From assembly GCF_001559865.1 (NCBI RefSeq), contig NZ_LOHE01000052.1, positions 1 to 64,000 of the forward strand: a stretch of 64,000 bases of DNA, given 5' to 3'. This document shows positions 1-9,314 of this stretch, piece by piece. The position numbers were made by a program, and so were the translations under genes. The notes under the pieces were generated by a model. That model saw only the letters and a program-made list of their open reading frames with translations, did not search any database and had not been told where the DNA came from. Positions within the stretch are counted from its first letter, which is position 1. Each line of letters starts with the position of its first letter. Source of the stretch: Abyssisolibacter fermentans (lineage in GTDB: Bacteria > Bacillota > Clostridia > Tissierellales > MCWD3).

Positions 1-88
1 CTGTTTCCCAGAATTAAACTTAGAATTTAAAAAGTTATTAGCTAAAGGAGAATGTTGCTGTCATATGGTAGTAACACCAAAAAAATAA
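1..88 (+). CDS. 3' end of an unidentified gene (partial)
   Basis: The frame is open from base 2 to a TAA at 86-88 and gives 28 C-terminal residues containing a Cys triplet (GECCCHMVV) and a Lys-rich end. The start lies outside the window. The reading rests only on the open frame and residue composition. I do not recognise the family. Confidence 0.4.
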   Translation, partial: CFPELNLEFKKLLAKGECCCHMVVTPKK

Positions 89-96
89 CTTTTAAG

Positions 97-330
97 CCTG
101 ATTATTCATATAACTTTGAATAATATGCTGTAAGTTTCTGAATTAGAAGATTCCAGTGAAATCGAAGGCATACCGAGTTGGTATGTCGAGGATTTAATGG
201 ACATCTTCTAATCAGAAAGAATACCAAATTAATAAATCTCCTATTCTACTTTTTAATAGGATTAAGCGATTCACATAAAATCATAGATTTTAGTTCACTG
301 CTCATAATTTTCTATAAATAATCTGAGTTT
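97..330 (+). repeat. MITE-like hairpin repeat, copy 1 (long)
   Basis: The ends are near-inverted repeats: CCTGATTATTCATA on the left and TATAAATAATCTGAGTTT on the right. Inside are a second stem (TTAGAAGA with TCTTCTAA) and an inner stem GCATACC/GGTATG. The same architecture recurs at 3755-3901 and, inverted, at 61166-61331. This copy has extra sequence before its right arm. No coding capacity was seen, so it is a non-autonomous element or a structured RNA. Confidence 0.75.
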
Positions 331-431
331 AATATAATATTTTTAAAAAGTTAAAAACCACAATTAATCATTCTATGATTAGTTATGGTTATACTTATTA
401 TAATATTTATTCTATTAAAACCTATGTTCAT

Positions 432-1955
432 CTATGCCAAATTCTTAATTAGCTTGAACTTATCAATTAATTTATCTAAAGACTCTGTGTCTACTATTTT
501 TTTTTCTCCATTTTCTATAGATTTTTTGTAACATTTTAGACACAAAAACCTCATAGCTTTAGTACTGTAGCTATAGAAATCCATTTCATTATCTTTTATT
601 AATTTTCTGATTTTTCTTAGCCAATAATTATGATTTTCAACAAAGTATCTCATATTATTATCTATTAATTCATATCTATAAATTGGATGGAATTTATCAA
701 ATATTCTTTGTTCTTCCTCTGTAGCATAATCTAACGTATAGTTCTTTAACAATCCTTCTTTTTCTAATTTTTTAGCTATTGGAGTTCCTGAAAAAACACC
801 TAAATGATTTTCAAACAAAGTCATATATAATTCAGCAAACTCTACTATTCGAGTTTTTACAAAGAAATCATAGTTTTGCCATAATTCATCTAATGTTGTA
901 TACATATCATATAGTATAAAATTGATGTTATAACTTAAACCTAATGACTGTAATTTTTCTATTGCTTTTTCACTCTGCTGTACTGTTATCCCTTTTTTCC
1001 ATGTATTTAGCATCCTTTGACAACCAGACTCTACTCCAACATTTAAATGAACTAAACCAGCATCTATTAATGGCAATAACATATCATTAAATATATCAGT
1101 AACTCTTGCTTCCATTATAAATTCAATATCTAAATTGTTTCTTTTAATCGCATTACAAAACTCTATTGCTCTAGCTCTACCTTCTTTAGTACCACCAATG
1201 AAATTATCATCACTAAATACAAAAGATTTAATACCAGTCTCATCAATTAAATGTTTTATTTCCTCAATTACGCTATCAACCGTTCTAACTCTTCTTTTTT
1301 TATTATAAAATGTAGAAATATCACAATACGAACAGTTGTAAGTACATCCTCTAGTAGTAGATATGCAGTGAGTTCCTCTTTTATTTAGTAGTGCTTTTGC
1401 ATCACGTACAGGATAGGACTCCTCATATATACGAGTAGGATATGGTAATTTTTCAATATCTATCAATTGAACTTTAGCATATTTATCTATAATTACATCA
1501 TCGCTTTTAAAATAGTATCCATCTACATTATTTGAGAAAGTACCATCCTTAATTTTTTTTAGTAACTCTTTAAAAGCTAGCTCTCCATCCCCTAAACAAA
1601 GTGAATTAATATCTAAAAATTTCAATAAATTTTCTTTACAAGAAAAAGCACCATGTCCACCTAAACATATATGTCCTTTATACCCTTTATGTCTAAGCTC
1701 ATTTACAATTTCAACAGTAGTTGGTACTGATGAATAAAAATTACATGAGATGCCTACAACAGTTGGTTTATGGTTAATAATCTTATTAACAGTTTCAGAA
1801 ACGCTCCAATCATTCAGGTATGCATCTAAAATCATCCCACTATTTTCTGTTTTAGCTACTGCATTTATATATCCCAATCCTAGACAAGCATCATCTATCT
1901 TTTTTTGCATAAACTTTAATTTTGGCGGATTAACTAAAATATAATCACATATCAT
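432..1955 (-). CDS. B12-binding-domain radical SAM enzyme
   Basis: About 507 residues. The N-terminal ~150 residues resemble a cobalamin-binding fold (VVGISCNFYSS, ICLGGHGAF), followed by a radical SAM core with the Cx3Cx2C cluster motif in TTRGCTYNCSYCD. No SPASM tail is visible. Enzymes of this architecture often methylate unactivated carbons or carry out other radical rearrangements, and some act on ribosomal peptides. It lies 48 bp after the SPASM maturase on the same strand and probably shares its transcript. An ATG after AAAGGGTGG was chosen; a GTG start four codons upstream (1967) is possible. The substrate is inferred from context only. Confidence 0.85.
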   Translation of the reverse strand: MICDYILVNPPKLKFMQKKIDDACLGLGYINAVAKTENSGMILDAYLNDWSVSETVNKIINHKPTVVGISCNFYSSVPTTVEIVNELRHKGYKGHICLGGHGAFSCKENLLKFLDINSLCLGDGELAFKELLKKIKDGTFSNNVDGYYFKSDDVIIDKYAKVQLIDIEKLPYPTRIYEESYPVRDAKALLNKRGTHCISTTRGCTYNCSYCDISTFYNKKRRVRTVDSVIEEIKHLIDETGIKSFVFSDDNFIGGTKEGRARAIEFCNAIKRNNLDIEFIMEARVTDIFNDMLLPLIDAGLVHLNVGVESGCQRMLNTWKKGITVQQSEKAIEKLQSLGLSYNINFILYDMYTTLDELWQNYDFFVKTRIVEFAELYMTLFENHLGVFSGTPIAKKLEKEGLLKNYTLDYATEEEQRIFDKFHPIYRYELIDNNMRYFVENHNYWLRKIRKLIKDNEMDFYSYSTKAMRFLCLKCYKKSIENGEKKIVDTESLDKLIDKFKLIKNLA

Positions 1956-2003
1956 GTTCAATACCACCCTTTCCTAAGTAATGATCATTAGTCTTTGTAC
2001 CAA

Positions 2004-3341
2004 TTAACAAAGTTCTAATTTTTTTCTTAAATAATTCAAATACTTGTTCACAGTTTCTTTTTGCATAGAACAGAACTGAATTGCTCTGGATTTGTCATTC
2101 TTTATCATGACACAGCCTCCGCCGCAAAGTAAAGCTATGTTACATTTTTGACACTTAGGTCTATTACTATCATTCAATATATTTTTATAGAAACCATTAT
2201 CTGAAGTATCAAAACTAACTGTTTCAGGATAATATTTCCATGTTGTATAATTTTCTATTTCTATTGCCTCTGGACAGTTACATACATATCCATCTGGTGT
2301 AATAACATAATTATATATAGAATTAGCTTCACAATTTGTAAAACTAGGTAATCTCTTTGCTGAAACACTGCTAATTGAATCTACTAAGTAACCCAATAAT
2401 GGGAATTTACCCTTGTCCACTAAATTCAATTGATCGAGTGCAATCGCTAAATCTGCTTCATCTATTAATGTATTATTGTTTAAATTTTTATAATCCGTTA
2501 CATTACTAAAATAATATGAAAAATTATCATACATTGGTAGCTCACTTGAATTGATAACACCATTTACTAATTGCGATATATTTTCAATATTAAATTTATC
2601 TATATTAACACGCACATCAATCTTGAATCCTAGATCTAATATTTTCGTAATATTTTTTATTATAATATCAAATGAACCTGAACCATCTTTAAATATACGC
2701 CTATTATCATGTGTTTTCTTATCACCATCAAGAGTAACTTGAATCTGTTTTACTTGCTCTTTAAATTTTGAAAAAAGTTGCTTAAATTCATTAAGCTGTG
2801 TTCCGTTTGTAGTTATTAATATACCTATATCATTTTCTTTTGCAAAATCAAAGATTTTTTCTATGATATGATAATTCTTTTTTAATAGTGGTTCGCCGCC
2901 AAAAAGCTCTATATTAGAAGGTCTAGGATTTTCTTTTATACGTTCTAGTATAAATTCAAATACTCTGTTAAGTTTCTCTTCATCCAAAGTGTCTTTTCTA
3001 TTTTTAAAATCACGTTCAAAACAATATGGGCAGCATAAGTTACAATCCATAGTTGGACATATTTCAAAATGATTATTATCATACCTCTTACCTAATGATT
3101 CAACATATTTATCAAAAACATATTCTTCACTAATTTCACTATCATCTTCAATTAAATATCCAGACTTTATAAGTTCATCAATTTCGCTTGATTCAAGGTC
3201 ATTTAACTTATCTATATCTTTACTTTTTAAAAATTCAGCTACTTTACGATTTGCTAAATCGATTGATCCTGTTAAACCATTAAAAATAAAATTATTTTCA
3301 AATTCTATAGTGTGAACATATACACGTTGACATAATTTCAT
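2004..3341 (-). CDS. radical SAM/SPASM peptide maturase
   Basis: About 445 residues. The first ~90 form a small alpha/beta region that may bind a leader peptide. The radical SAM motif Cx3Cx2C follows (CNLCCPYC), and a SPASM domain sits at the C-terminus with GYVCNCPE, CQKC and a CGGGC cluster. SPASM enzymes use extra Fe-S clusters to modify peptides, for example by thioether or C-C crosslinks. A candidate precursor lies just upstream (3431-3526) with a hairpin between. The second ATG is preferred because it is correctly spaced from AGGAGG. The crosslink type cannot be read from sequence. Confidence 0.9.
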   Translation of the reverse strand: MKLCQRVYVHTIEFENNFIFNGLTGSIDLANRKVAEFLKSKDIDKLNDLESSEIDELIKSGYLIEDDSEISEEYVFDKYVESLGKRYDNNHFEICPTMDCNLCCPYCFERDFKNRKDTLDEEKLNRVFEFILERIKENPRPSNIELFGGEPLLKKNYHIIEKIFDFAKENDIGILITTNGTQLNEFKQLFSKFKEQVKQIQVTLDGDKKTHDNRRIFKDGSGSFDIIIKNITKILDLGFKIDVRVNIDKFNIENISQLVNGVINSSELPMYDNFSYYFSNVTDYKNLNNNTLIDEADLAIALDQLNLVDKGKFPLLGYLVDSISSVSAKRLPSFTNCEANSIYNYVITPDGYVCNCPEAIEIENYTTWKYYPETVSFDTSDNGFYKNILNDSNRPKCQKCNIALLCGGGCVMIKNDKSRAIQFCSMQKETVNKYLNYLRKKLELC

Positions 3342-3375
3342 CTTCATACCTCCTGTCCATTTTAAATGGTTTACC

Positions 3376-3411
3376 TAACATTCTAAGGAATAATTATTCC
3401 TTAGAATGTTA
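3376..3411 (-). terminator. 36-bp perfect palindrome between precursor and maturase
   Basis: The arms read from 3376 (TAACATTCTAAGGAATAA) and are perfectly complementary to the second half, with no loop bases. It lies between the stop of the candidate precursor and the start of the SPASM maturase. No strong T-run follows, so it may act as a partial terminator or as an mRNA stabiliser giving more precursor than enzyme. Confidence 0.55.
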
Positions 3412-3430
3412 AGTATATCCACCTTTCTAA

Positions 3431-3526
3431 TTACTGAACATTTACTTCTACTGTGCCTTTCAAACAACATGAATTATCGCTTGATTGACTAACTGTTAAC
3501 CATGAAGGTTTGCTTAATTTTTGCAT
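3431..3526 (-). CDS. candidate RiPP precursor peptide, 31 residues
   Basis: The peptide begins MQKLSKPSWLTVSQ and contains a CysCys pair (NSCCLKG) before a VEVNVQ end. A GGGGGGA ribosome site lies six bases before the ATG. It is the first gene on the strand of the SPASM and B12 radical SAM genes, in the position and size range of a modified-peptide precursor. No double-Gly leader cleavage site is visible. The class is not recognised, and the precursor role is inferred from context. Confidence 0.65.
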   Translation of the reverse strand: MQKLSKPSWLTVSQSSDNSCCLKGTVEVNVQ

Positions 3527-3754
3527 ACATTTCCCCCCTTTATAATTATTTAATCATCAATAATTCTTCTTAATAGAATATACTAAGTTGAATTAATGAA
3601 TCAATAATTTCTAGTAATGGAATTTATATTTAATATGTTACCATAAATTAATATAAATGGCAAATATTATTTATATTGCAAATATTTATATTATATTATA
3701 TAATTAGTTTAAATAGCTAATCCATTATATTTAAAATACTAATAATTTAATATT

Positions 3755-3901
3755 TAACCTTAATATGCTGTAAGTTTTTGAAATAGAAGCTTTCAGTGAA
3801 TTCGAAGGCATACCGAGTTGGTATGTCAAGGATTTAATGGACATCTTCTAAACGGAAAGATGAAGTATAGTTATTTAATTTTCTATGAATAATCTGGGTT
3901 T
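3755..3901 (+). repeat. MITE-like hairpin repeat, copy 2
   Basis: It keeps the ATATGCTGTAAG segment, the GGCATACC/GGTATG inner stem, the ATGGACATCTTCTAA arm and the TATGAATAATCTGGGTTT right end. Most of the left terminal arm is missing. It ends about 38 bp before the first ABC transporter gene, so it may contribute to that leader or promoter. Confidence 0.75.
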
Positions 3902-3939
3902 AACTTTTTGAAAATAATTAATAAGGAGTAATTAAGCTT

Positions 3940-5733
3940 ATGGAATCATTATTTAAACATCCTTTCTTTAAAACTATTAATAAATTACTTAGAAACGTTA
4001 AAACTCAAAACCCAAAGCTTTTTTTATACTTTTTAAGCTTCACTATTTTAGAAATTGTATATCCTTTTTTTTCTATTCTGTTACCAAAACTGTTGATAGA
4101 TAAGTTATTAGATATAAACACTCAATATGAACACATCATTTACATAGTTATTAGCTATTTTCTTTTAACAAGTATTACTGGCTATTCTAAGACTTATATA
4201 AAAGAAAACTGTCATACCAAAATTTCTATTTTGAGACTAAACTACTTAAAAATGCAAACTCAAAAATTACTTCGCATGGATTACAAATATGTAGAAGATG
4301 CTAGATTTTATGAAGAACATGGACGAGCATTAAATGCTGCTAGTAGTTCTGATTATGGAGTAGAAGGTGTTTATCATAGACTTTTTACTGTTCCATCAGT
4401 TTTATTAACTACGATATTACTTTCTATTTGGATAAGTACAGTTAGTAGTTTAATTTTTTTAGGTTTGATTTTGAACTTAATCATTAGTTTATGTCTTCAG
4501 AAACAAGTTAATGAATATCAATACAAATTAAAGTCAAAAATATCTCATCAAGAACGCAAAAAAAAGTACTATTATGAAATAACTCATGACTTTTCATATG
4601 GTAAAGATATTCGCCTTTATAATCTTAAGGAAAGAGTAGTACAAAATTACAGAAAAGAACTTGAGAAATTTATAAATTTACACAGGCTGATTAAACAAAA
4701 GGAATTTTTATTAGGTTTTTTAGGATTATTTTCTTTACTTATCAGTAATGGCCTATTGTATGGAATATTAATATCAAAAGTCTTTCATGGCATGTCTATT
4801 GCAAATTTTTCTATGTATTTGGCTCTAATATTGCAATTATCATTTTTACTAAACACACTACTTAGTGATTTGTCATTTATTTATATTGAAACTATATATA
4901 TTAATGATTTATTCAAATTATTAGAAGCGGATTTAAATGAAAAAGGAGGCAGTAGAAAAGCTATTAATGACTCTACATTAGAAATAGAATTCAAAAATGT
5001 AAGCTTCAAATATCCTAAAACTGATAAATATGTGTTTAAAAATTTAAATCTACATATTCCAAAAAATCAAAGGTTAGGTATAGTTGGAACTAACGGTGTG
5101 GGCAAATCTACTTTAATAAAACTTATTGTTGGTTTATATGATGTTAACGAAGGAGAAATTTTGATAAATGGTATTTCTAGTAAGGATTTTGATAAGCAAG
5201 AGCTATTCACAATGTTTTCTGTTCTATTTCAAGAAATCAATATATTAGCCTACACATTAGGTGAAAATGTAGCATGTACATCTAATATGGATAATGAAAA
5301 AGCAGTAAAAGTATTATGTAAAGCTGGACTAAGCAACTTAGTCGAATCATCGAATGAGTGTCTATCTCAAATGATGTTAAAGATAATAGATGCAAATGGT
5401 AGAATTTTATCAGGAGGAGAAAACCAAAAACTAGCTATTGCTCGAGCTTTATATAAGAATGGAAATATGGTAATAATGGACGAACCCACAAGTTCTCTAG
5501 ATGCTTTAGCTGAAGCAGAAATATATGAAAAATTCAACGAACTTATAGAAAATAAAACTTCAATTTATATATCACACCGACTTGCTAGTACTAAATTCTG
5601 CGACAAAATAGCTTTATTTGATAAAGACGGCTTACTTGAATATGGAAATCACAAGGAATTAATGGATTTAAAGGGTGAATACTATAAAATGTTTATTACT
5701 CAAGGTAAATATTATCAAAAGGAGACATGTTAA
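3940..5733 (+). CDS. ABC transporter, fused membrane and ATPase domains (first of pair)
   Basis: 597 residues. An N-terminal region of about six membrane segments is followed by an ATPase domain with Walker A GTNGVGKST (near residue 383), signature LSGGE (near 490) and Walker B VIMDEPTSSLD (near 510). There is no C39 leader-peptidase domain. The stop is one base before the next ABC gene, so the two probably form a heterodimeric exporter. Facing the radical SAM operon, it likely exports or gives immunity to the modified peptide. AAGGAG precedes the ATG. Confidence 0.88.
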   Translation: MESLFKHPFFKTINKLLRNVKTQNPKLFLYFLSFTILEIVYPFFSILLPKLLIDKLLDINTQYEHIIYIVISYFLLTSITGYSKTYIKENCHTKISILRLNYLKMQTQKLLRMDYKYVEDARFYEEHGRALNAASSSDYGVEGVYHRLFTVPSVLLTTILLSIWISTVSSLIFLGLILNLIISLCLQKQVNEYQYKLKSKISHQERKKKYYYEITHDFSYGKDIRLYNLKERVVQNYRKELEKFINLHRLIKQKEFLLGFLGLFSLLISNGLLYGILISKVFHGMSIANFSMYLALILQLSFLLNTLLSDLSFIYIETIYINDLFKLLEADLNEKGGSRKAINDSTLEIEFKNVSFKYPKTDKYVFKNLNLHIPKNQRLGIVGTNGVGKSTLIKLIVGLYDVNEGEILINGISSKDFDKQELFTMFSVLFQEINILAYTLGENVACTSNMDNEKAVKVLCKAGLSNLVESSNECLSQMMLKIIDANGRILSGGENQKLAIARALYKNGNMVIMDEPTSSLDALAEAEIYEKFNELIENKTSIYISHRLASTKFCDKIALFDKDGLLEYGNHKELMDLKGEYYKMFITQGKYYQKETC

Positions 5734-5734
5734 A

Positions 5735-7525
5735 ATGTTTTATAATAAACTAAAATCATTTTTAAAGCTTTGTTGGAGAATATCACCAAGTTACATTGTA
5801 CTGCTAATTGTCGATGCTATTTTTTCAGGACTAAGAATTGTAGTTAATGTGGTACTTCCTAAATACCTCATTAATGAATTAATCGGTAATAAAAGAGTTG
5901 ACGAACTCATAATATTTGGAGCTGCAATAGTATTATCCAATGTGTTTTTTGCTTTTTGTAATAATCTTTTTAAAAAAGTTATGTCCATAAAGAAAATAAA
6001 TATAAGCGAAAAGATGAGTCTAACTATGGCAGAAAAAATCATGAACATAGATTATTCTTATTTAGAAGATCCATATTATTTAGATTTAAAAGAACGAGCA
6101 GTATTTGCGATTAATAATCGCTCAGCATTAGAAAATATTGTTAATAGTACAGCTAACATAGTGAAAAATATAGTGAGTATGTTAGGTTTGGTAACTATTT
6201 TATTTACTTTGAGCTGGATATTAGTTTTATTTTTAATATTAACTATTGTTTTATCATTATTCATATATTATTCTTTTATGAAATATCAGCAATCATTTTT
6301 TCAGTCCCTTATACCTATCAATCGTAAGTATGCATACTATATTAATATATGCCTTATAGAAAAATTTCAAAAAGATATAAGACTGTATAATTTTGAACCT
6401 TTGCTAATACAAAGAATAGCATCCTATAATCAAGAGTTTATAAATGAATTTAAAATCTATTATAACAAGCTAGGAAAAATTCAAGGATTATATAGTATAA
6501 TCAACAATTTACAAGCTAGTATAGCCTATGGTTATGTAGGATTAAAAGCTCTAGGTAAACTACATGCTCCTATTACTATAGGGTCTTTTACTATGTATGT
6601 ATCTGCTGCAATTAATTTTTCTAATACTACAAAAGAACTTGGTGAAAACATAACAACTATATTGCAAATGCTTGATTACCTAGATCCATATATGGAATTT
6701 GTGAATTTACCTGAATATCAAAGTAATAGTGGAACATTGTCAATGAAAGAGAATATTAAATCTGTCTCTTTTCAAAACGTATCGTTTAAATATCCAAGCA
6801 GTGATAACTATGTACTAAAAAATATTTCTTTTGACATAAAATATGGCGAAAAGATCTCTATTGTTGGTCTTAATGGTGCTGGTAAATCGACTCTAATTAA
6901 ATTGATTTGCCGACTTTATGCTCCAACCTCTGGAAAAATTCTAATCAATGGTAAAGATATATACGAATATGAATATGTAAGTTATATAAATAAAGTATCT
7001 GCTATATTCCAGGACTTTAAAATTTTTGCGTTTACAATAAAAGAAAATATAACATGCCAAGATATATGTGAAAATAGTGATGAGATAATAGAATTGATTA
7101 ATCAAGTAGGATTAAATGAAGTTATCAACAATTTACCAATGGGTATTAACTCAGTCATAGGTAAATCTTACGAAGATAAAGGTGTAGAGCTTTCTGGTGG
7201 TGAAAGGCAAAAAATTGCTATTGCGAGAATGCTCTATAAAGATGCATCATTAATTATTCTTGATGAACCAACCAGTGCACTTGATCCATTGGCAGAAGCA
7301 GAAATATATATGAATTTTAACAACTTAGTCAAGAACAAAACAGCCATATATATTTCTCATCGCATGTCAAGTAGTGTATTTTGTGATCGAATCTTATTAA
7401 TTCAAGATGGTGAAATTGTTGATTTTGATACTCATACTAACTTGATGAACAAAAAAGATAGTTTGTACTACAAACTCTTTACTTCTCAAGCTGTAAACTA
7501 TGAATTAAGTAATTGCAATGGGTGA
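5735..7525 (+). CDS. ABC transporter, fused membrane and ATPase domains (second of pair)
   Basis: About 596 residues, with membrane segments then an ATPase carrying Walker A GLNGAGKST (near 378), LSGGE (near 485) and Walker B IILDEPTSALD (near 506). The ATG at 5735 is chosen because AAGGAG lies just upstream inside the previous gene's end; an in-frame start at 5675 would overlap that gene by 59 bp. It pairs with the preceding half-transporter. No peptidase domain is present, so leader removal must come from elsewhere. Confidence 0.88.
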   Translation: MFYNKLKSFLKLCWRISPSYIVLLIVDAIFSGLRIVVNVVLPKYLINELIGNKRVDELIIFGAAIVLSNVFFAFCNNLFKKVMSIKKINISEKMSLTMAEKIMNIDYSYLEDPYYLDLKERAVFAINNRSALENIVNSTANIVKNIVSMLGLVTILFTLSWILVLFLILTIVLSLFIYYSFMKYQQSFFQSLIPINRKYAYYINICLIEKFQKDIRLYNFEPLLIQRIASYNQEFINEFKIYYNKLGKIQGLYSIINNLQASIAYGYVGLKALGKLHAPITIGSFTMYVSAAINFSNTTKELGENITTILQMLDYLDPYMEFVNLPEYQSNSGTLSMKENIKSVSFQNVSFKYPSSDNYVLKNISFDIKYGEKISIVGLNGAGKSTLIKLICRLYAPTSGKILINGKDIYEYEYVSYINKVSAIFQDFKIFAFTIKENITCQDICENSDEIIELINQVGLNEVINNLPMGINSVIGKSYEDKGVELSGGERQKIAIARMLYKDASLIILDEPTSALDPLAEAEIYMNFNNLVKNKTAIYISHRMSSSVFCDRILLIQDGEIVDFDTHTNLMNKKDSLYYKLFTSQAVNYELSNCNG

Positions 7526-7593
7526 TTTTGTAATGAGTTTTAGAGGAAGAATTAAAATAACAAAGATTATATGTACTTCAACATTCTAAAGAA

Positions 7594-7622
7594 TAAACTC
7601 CTCAATTTCATAAGAGTTTTTT
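7594..7622 (+). terminator. intrinsic terminator after the ABC pair
   Basis: A short stem AAACTC/GAGTTT is followed by a run of T, about 70 bp after the stop of the second ABC gene. Confidence 0.5.
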
Positions 7623-7690
7623 CTATATTATATTTTCACCTTTAAAAATCAGCTTTTATTTTTATAATGCGCTGGGAACTGAACCTTTTG

Positions 7691-7748
7691 AATCATTAAA
7701 TATATGTTAAGTGAAATACTTGAATTTCAATTGGAAAGGAGGGTTATT
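7691..7748 (+). promoter_or_regulatory. conserved leader of orphan peptide 1
   Basis: This block is almost identical to 14528-14584 ahead of the paralogous peptide. Shared runs include ATATATGTTAAGTGAAATAC and TTTCAATTGGAAAGGAGG, the latter holding the ribosome site. Conservation of non-coding sequence implies a shared promoter or leader. Confidence 0.6.
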
Positions 7749-7862
7749 ATGAAAAAACTTAAAAAGAAAATTAATACAAATACTATTATTAAATTCAACT
7801 ATTTATGTCATGCTTGTATGCTAGCCATTGATGATCGTTTGAATTCAGATGTAAGATGGTAA
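7749..7862 (+). CDS. orphan small peptide 1, candidate RiPP precursor
   Basis: 37 residues: a Lys-rich start (MKKLKKKINTNTIIKFN), one Cx2C pair (LCHAC), an acidic IDD segment and the end SDVRW. It is about 65-70% identical by eye to the peptide at 14585, with conserved ends, both Cys residues and the C-terminal Trp. It has its own GGAAAGGAGG ribosome site and terminator and follows the exporter genes. The family is not recognised; the precursor role is inferred. Confidence 0.7.
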   Translation: MKKLKKKINTNTIIKFNYLCHACMLAIDDRLNSDVRW

Positions 7863-7882
7863 TTAAAACATGATACACCCTT

Positions 7883-7924
7883 ATTAGGCTTAAGCCCACT
7901 GTAGTATTTGAGCTTGAGCCTAAT
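7883..7924 (+). terminator. terminator of orphan peptide 1
   Basis: The arms ATTAGGCTTAAGC and GCTTGAGCCTAAT are separated by 16 bases and followed by TTTATT. The same structure follows the paralogue at 14720-14760. Confidence 0.7.
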
Positions 7925-7939
7925 AGTTTATTATATAAT

Positions 7940-8020
7940 TTAATCTAATTTATATTTTTTTAGAATTCTTAAAAAATCTTTATCTTGACGAAATATCTTC
8001 CAAGCATCATCATTTTTAAC
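7940..8020 (-). pseudogene. C-terminal remnant of an unknown gene
   Basis: A 26-codon open stretch (DDAWKIFRQDKDFL) ends in TAA, with an in-frame stop directly upstream and no start codon or ribosome site. It looks like a decayed gene end. Confidence 0.3.
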
Positions 8021-8132
8021 TTAATCCACATTAATTTTTTTATTGTGTAGTGCATATTCCTTATGAGTTCACTGGTAGATTATGTATTATTACATTGTTA
8101 AGAATGTTGTTTAAATTGATTTTTATATTTAA

Positions 8133-9314
8133 TTAATCCCATTGTCCTGGAAATCTTAATTTTTGTAGTTGTGGAAAATTTTTATTATATTCTTCCACTT
8201 CTTCCTTTGGAAGATTTTCAAAAACTTTCGATTCATAGAATTTGCCTTTTATGCTTTTCATACTATCTTCTGCTAGTTCAATTCCCATAAATGCATCAAA
8301 GTTTTTACCATCAGCAGTTGTAATATCAAAATTATCACATGTTTTAAATCCTATCCTAGGATAATAATCTGGTTCTCCAAAAATTACAATACCTTTATAA
8401 CCTTTATTTGCAGCTAAATTCATTGTTTCTCTTAATAACAGCTCACCAACTCCACATCCTTGCCATTTAGGCTCTACACAAAGAGGTCCAAAGGTTATAA
8501 TTTCATGCGTATCTGCACCATCAACAACTCGTGCCTTTGAATACATTATACATCCTATTACTTCTCTATCCTTTACTGCTATCCTGCTTAGCTCTGGAAG
8601 ATAGTCTTTATCTTGACGTAATTTATGTACAAGGTAATGTTCGTCACATCCAAGATGATGTTTATTCCAAAATGCATGCTGTGTCATTAACTCTACATTG
8701 TACCAATCATCCTCTGTTTCCATTCTAATTTCTATTTCTTCATGATTTAATCTTTTCCTTTCTTCTGGAAACCATCCAAATTCTAACCTTACTTCTTTTC
8801 TTTGTAAATCATTGTTCTTGTAGCAACAAGTATCCATACCAATCAAGCTAAAACCCTCATGCTGATAAAAATCTACTGCATTAACATTACAAGATTGTGT
8901 TTCTAGTATAATAGCTCGACGACGTTCTCTTCTTGCTTGCTCCTTTGACATTTCAATTAACGCATGACCTATTCCTTGTTTTTGATATTTTTCTGATACC
9001 CATAGTTCTGTAATTCTTAGTCGATTAGACCATAATTCTTGATCAGTTTCAATTGCAGCAACTAAATCATCATTAACTAACACTCCCCAAGCATAAGCAT
9101 TTTCCCAGTGATCTGAATATAATTTATCTGAGAAATCATATTCTTCTGGTGTATGAGTTACTGGCTTTGTAAAATCTTTCTTTTCTATCTCAATAACAAA
9201 TCCTTTATCTATTTTATTTACTATAACATCATAATATTTATCTGTTTCGTACTTTATTGGAATTATAGTTCCCTTCCATTTATCTTTTGGTAAATGTATA
9301 ATTTCATATTCCAT
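8133..9314 (-). CDS. double-domain GNAT N-acetyltransferase
   Basis: 393 residues with two GNAT domains in tandem. The first (~60-170) has the acetyl-CoA loop YQKQGIGHALI and a streptothricin-acetyltransferase-like segment (ILETQSCNVNAVDFY). The second (~195-340) has WQGCGVGELLL and a YhbS-like PDYYPRIGF motif. Acetyl-CoA-dependent transfer to an amine, possibly a drug or small molecule, is expected; the substrate is unknown. GGGAGAGG precedes the ATG. No partner gene is adjacent. Confidence 0.85.
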   Translation of the reverse strand: MEYEIIHLPKDKWKGTIIPIKYETDKYYDVIVNKIDKGFVIEIEKKDFTKPVTHTPEEYDFSDKLYSDHWENAYAWGVLVNDDLVAAIETDQELWSNRLRITELWVSEKYQKQGIGHALIEMSKEQARRERRRAIILETQSCNVNAVDFYQHEGFSLIGMDTCCYKNNDLQRKEVRLEFGWFPEERKRLNHEEIEIRMETEDDWYNVELMTQHAFWNKHHLGCDEHYLVHKLRQDKDYLPELSRIAVKDREVIGCIMYSKARVVDGADTHEIITFGPLCVEPKWQGCGVGELLLRETMNLAANKGYKGIVIFGEPDYYPRIGFKTCDNFDITTADGKNFDAFMGIELAEDSMKSIKGKFYESKVFENLPKEEVEEYNKNFPQLQKLRFPGQWD

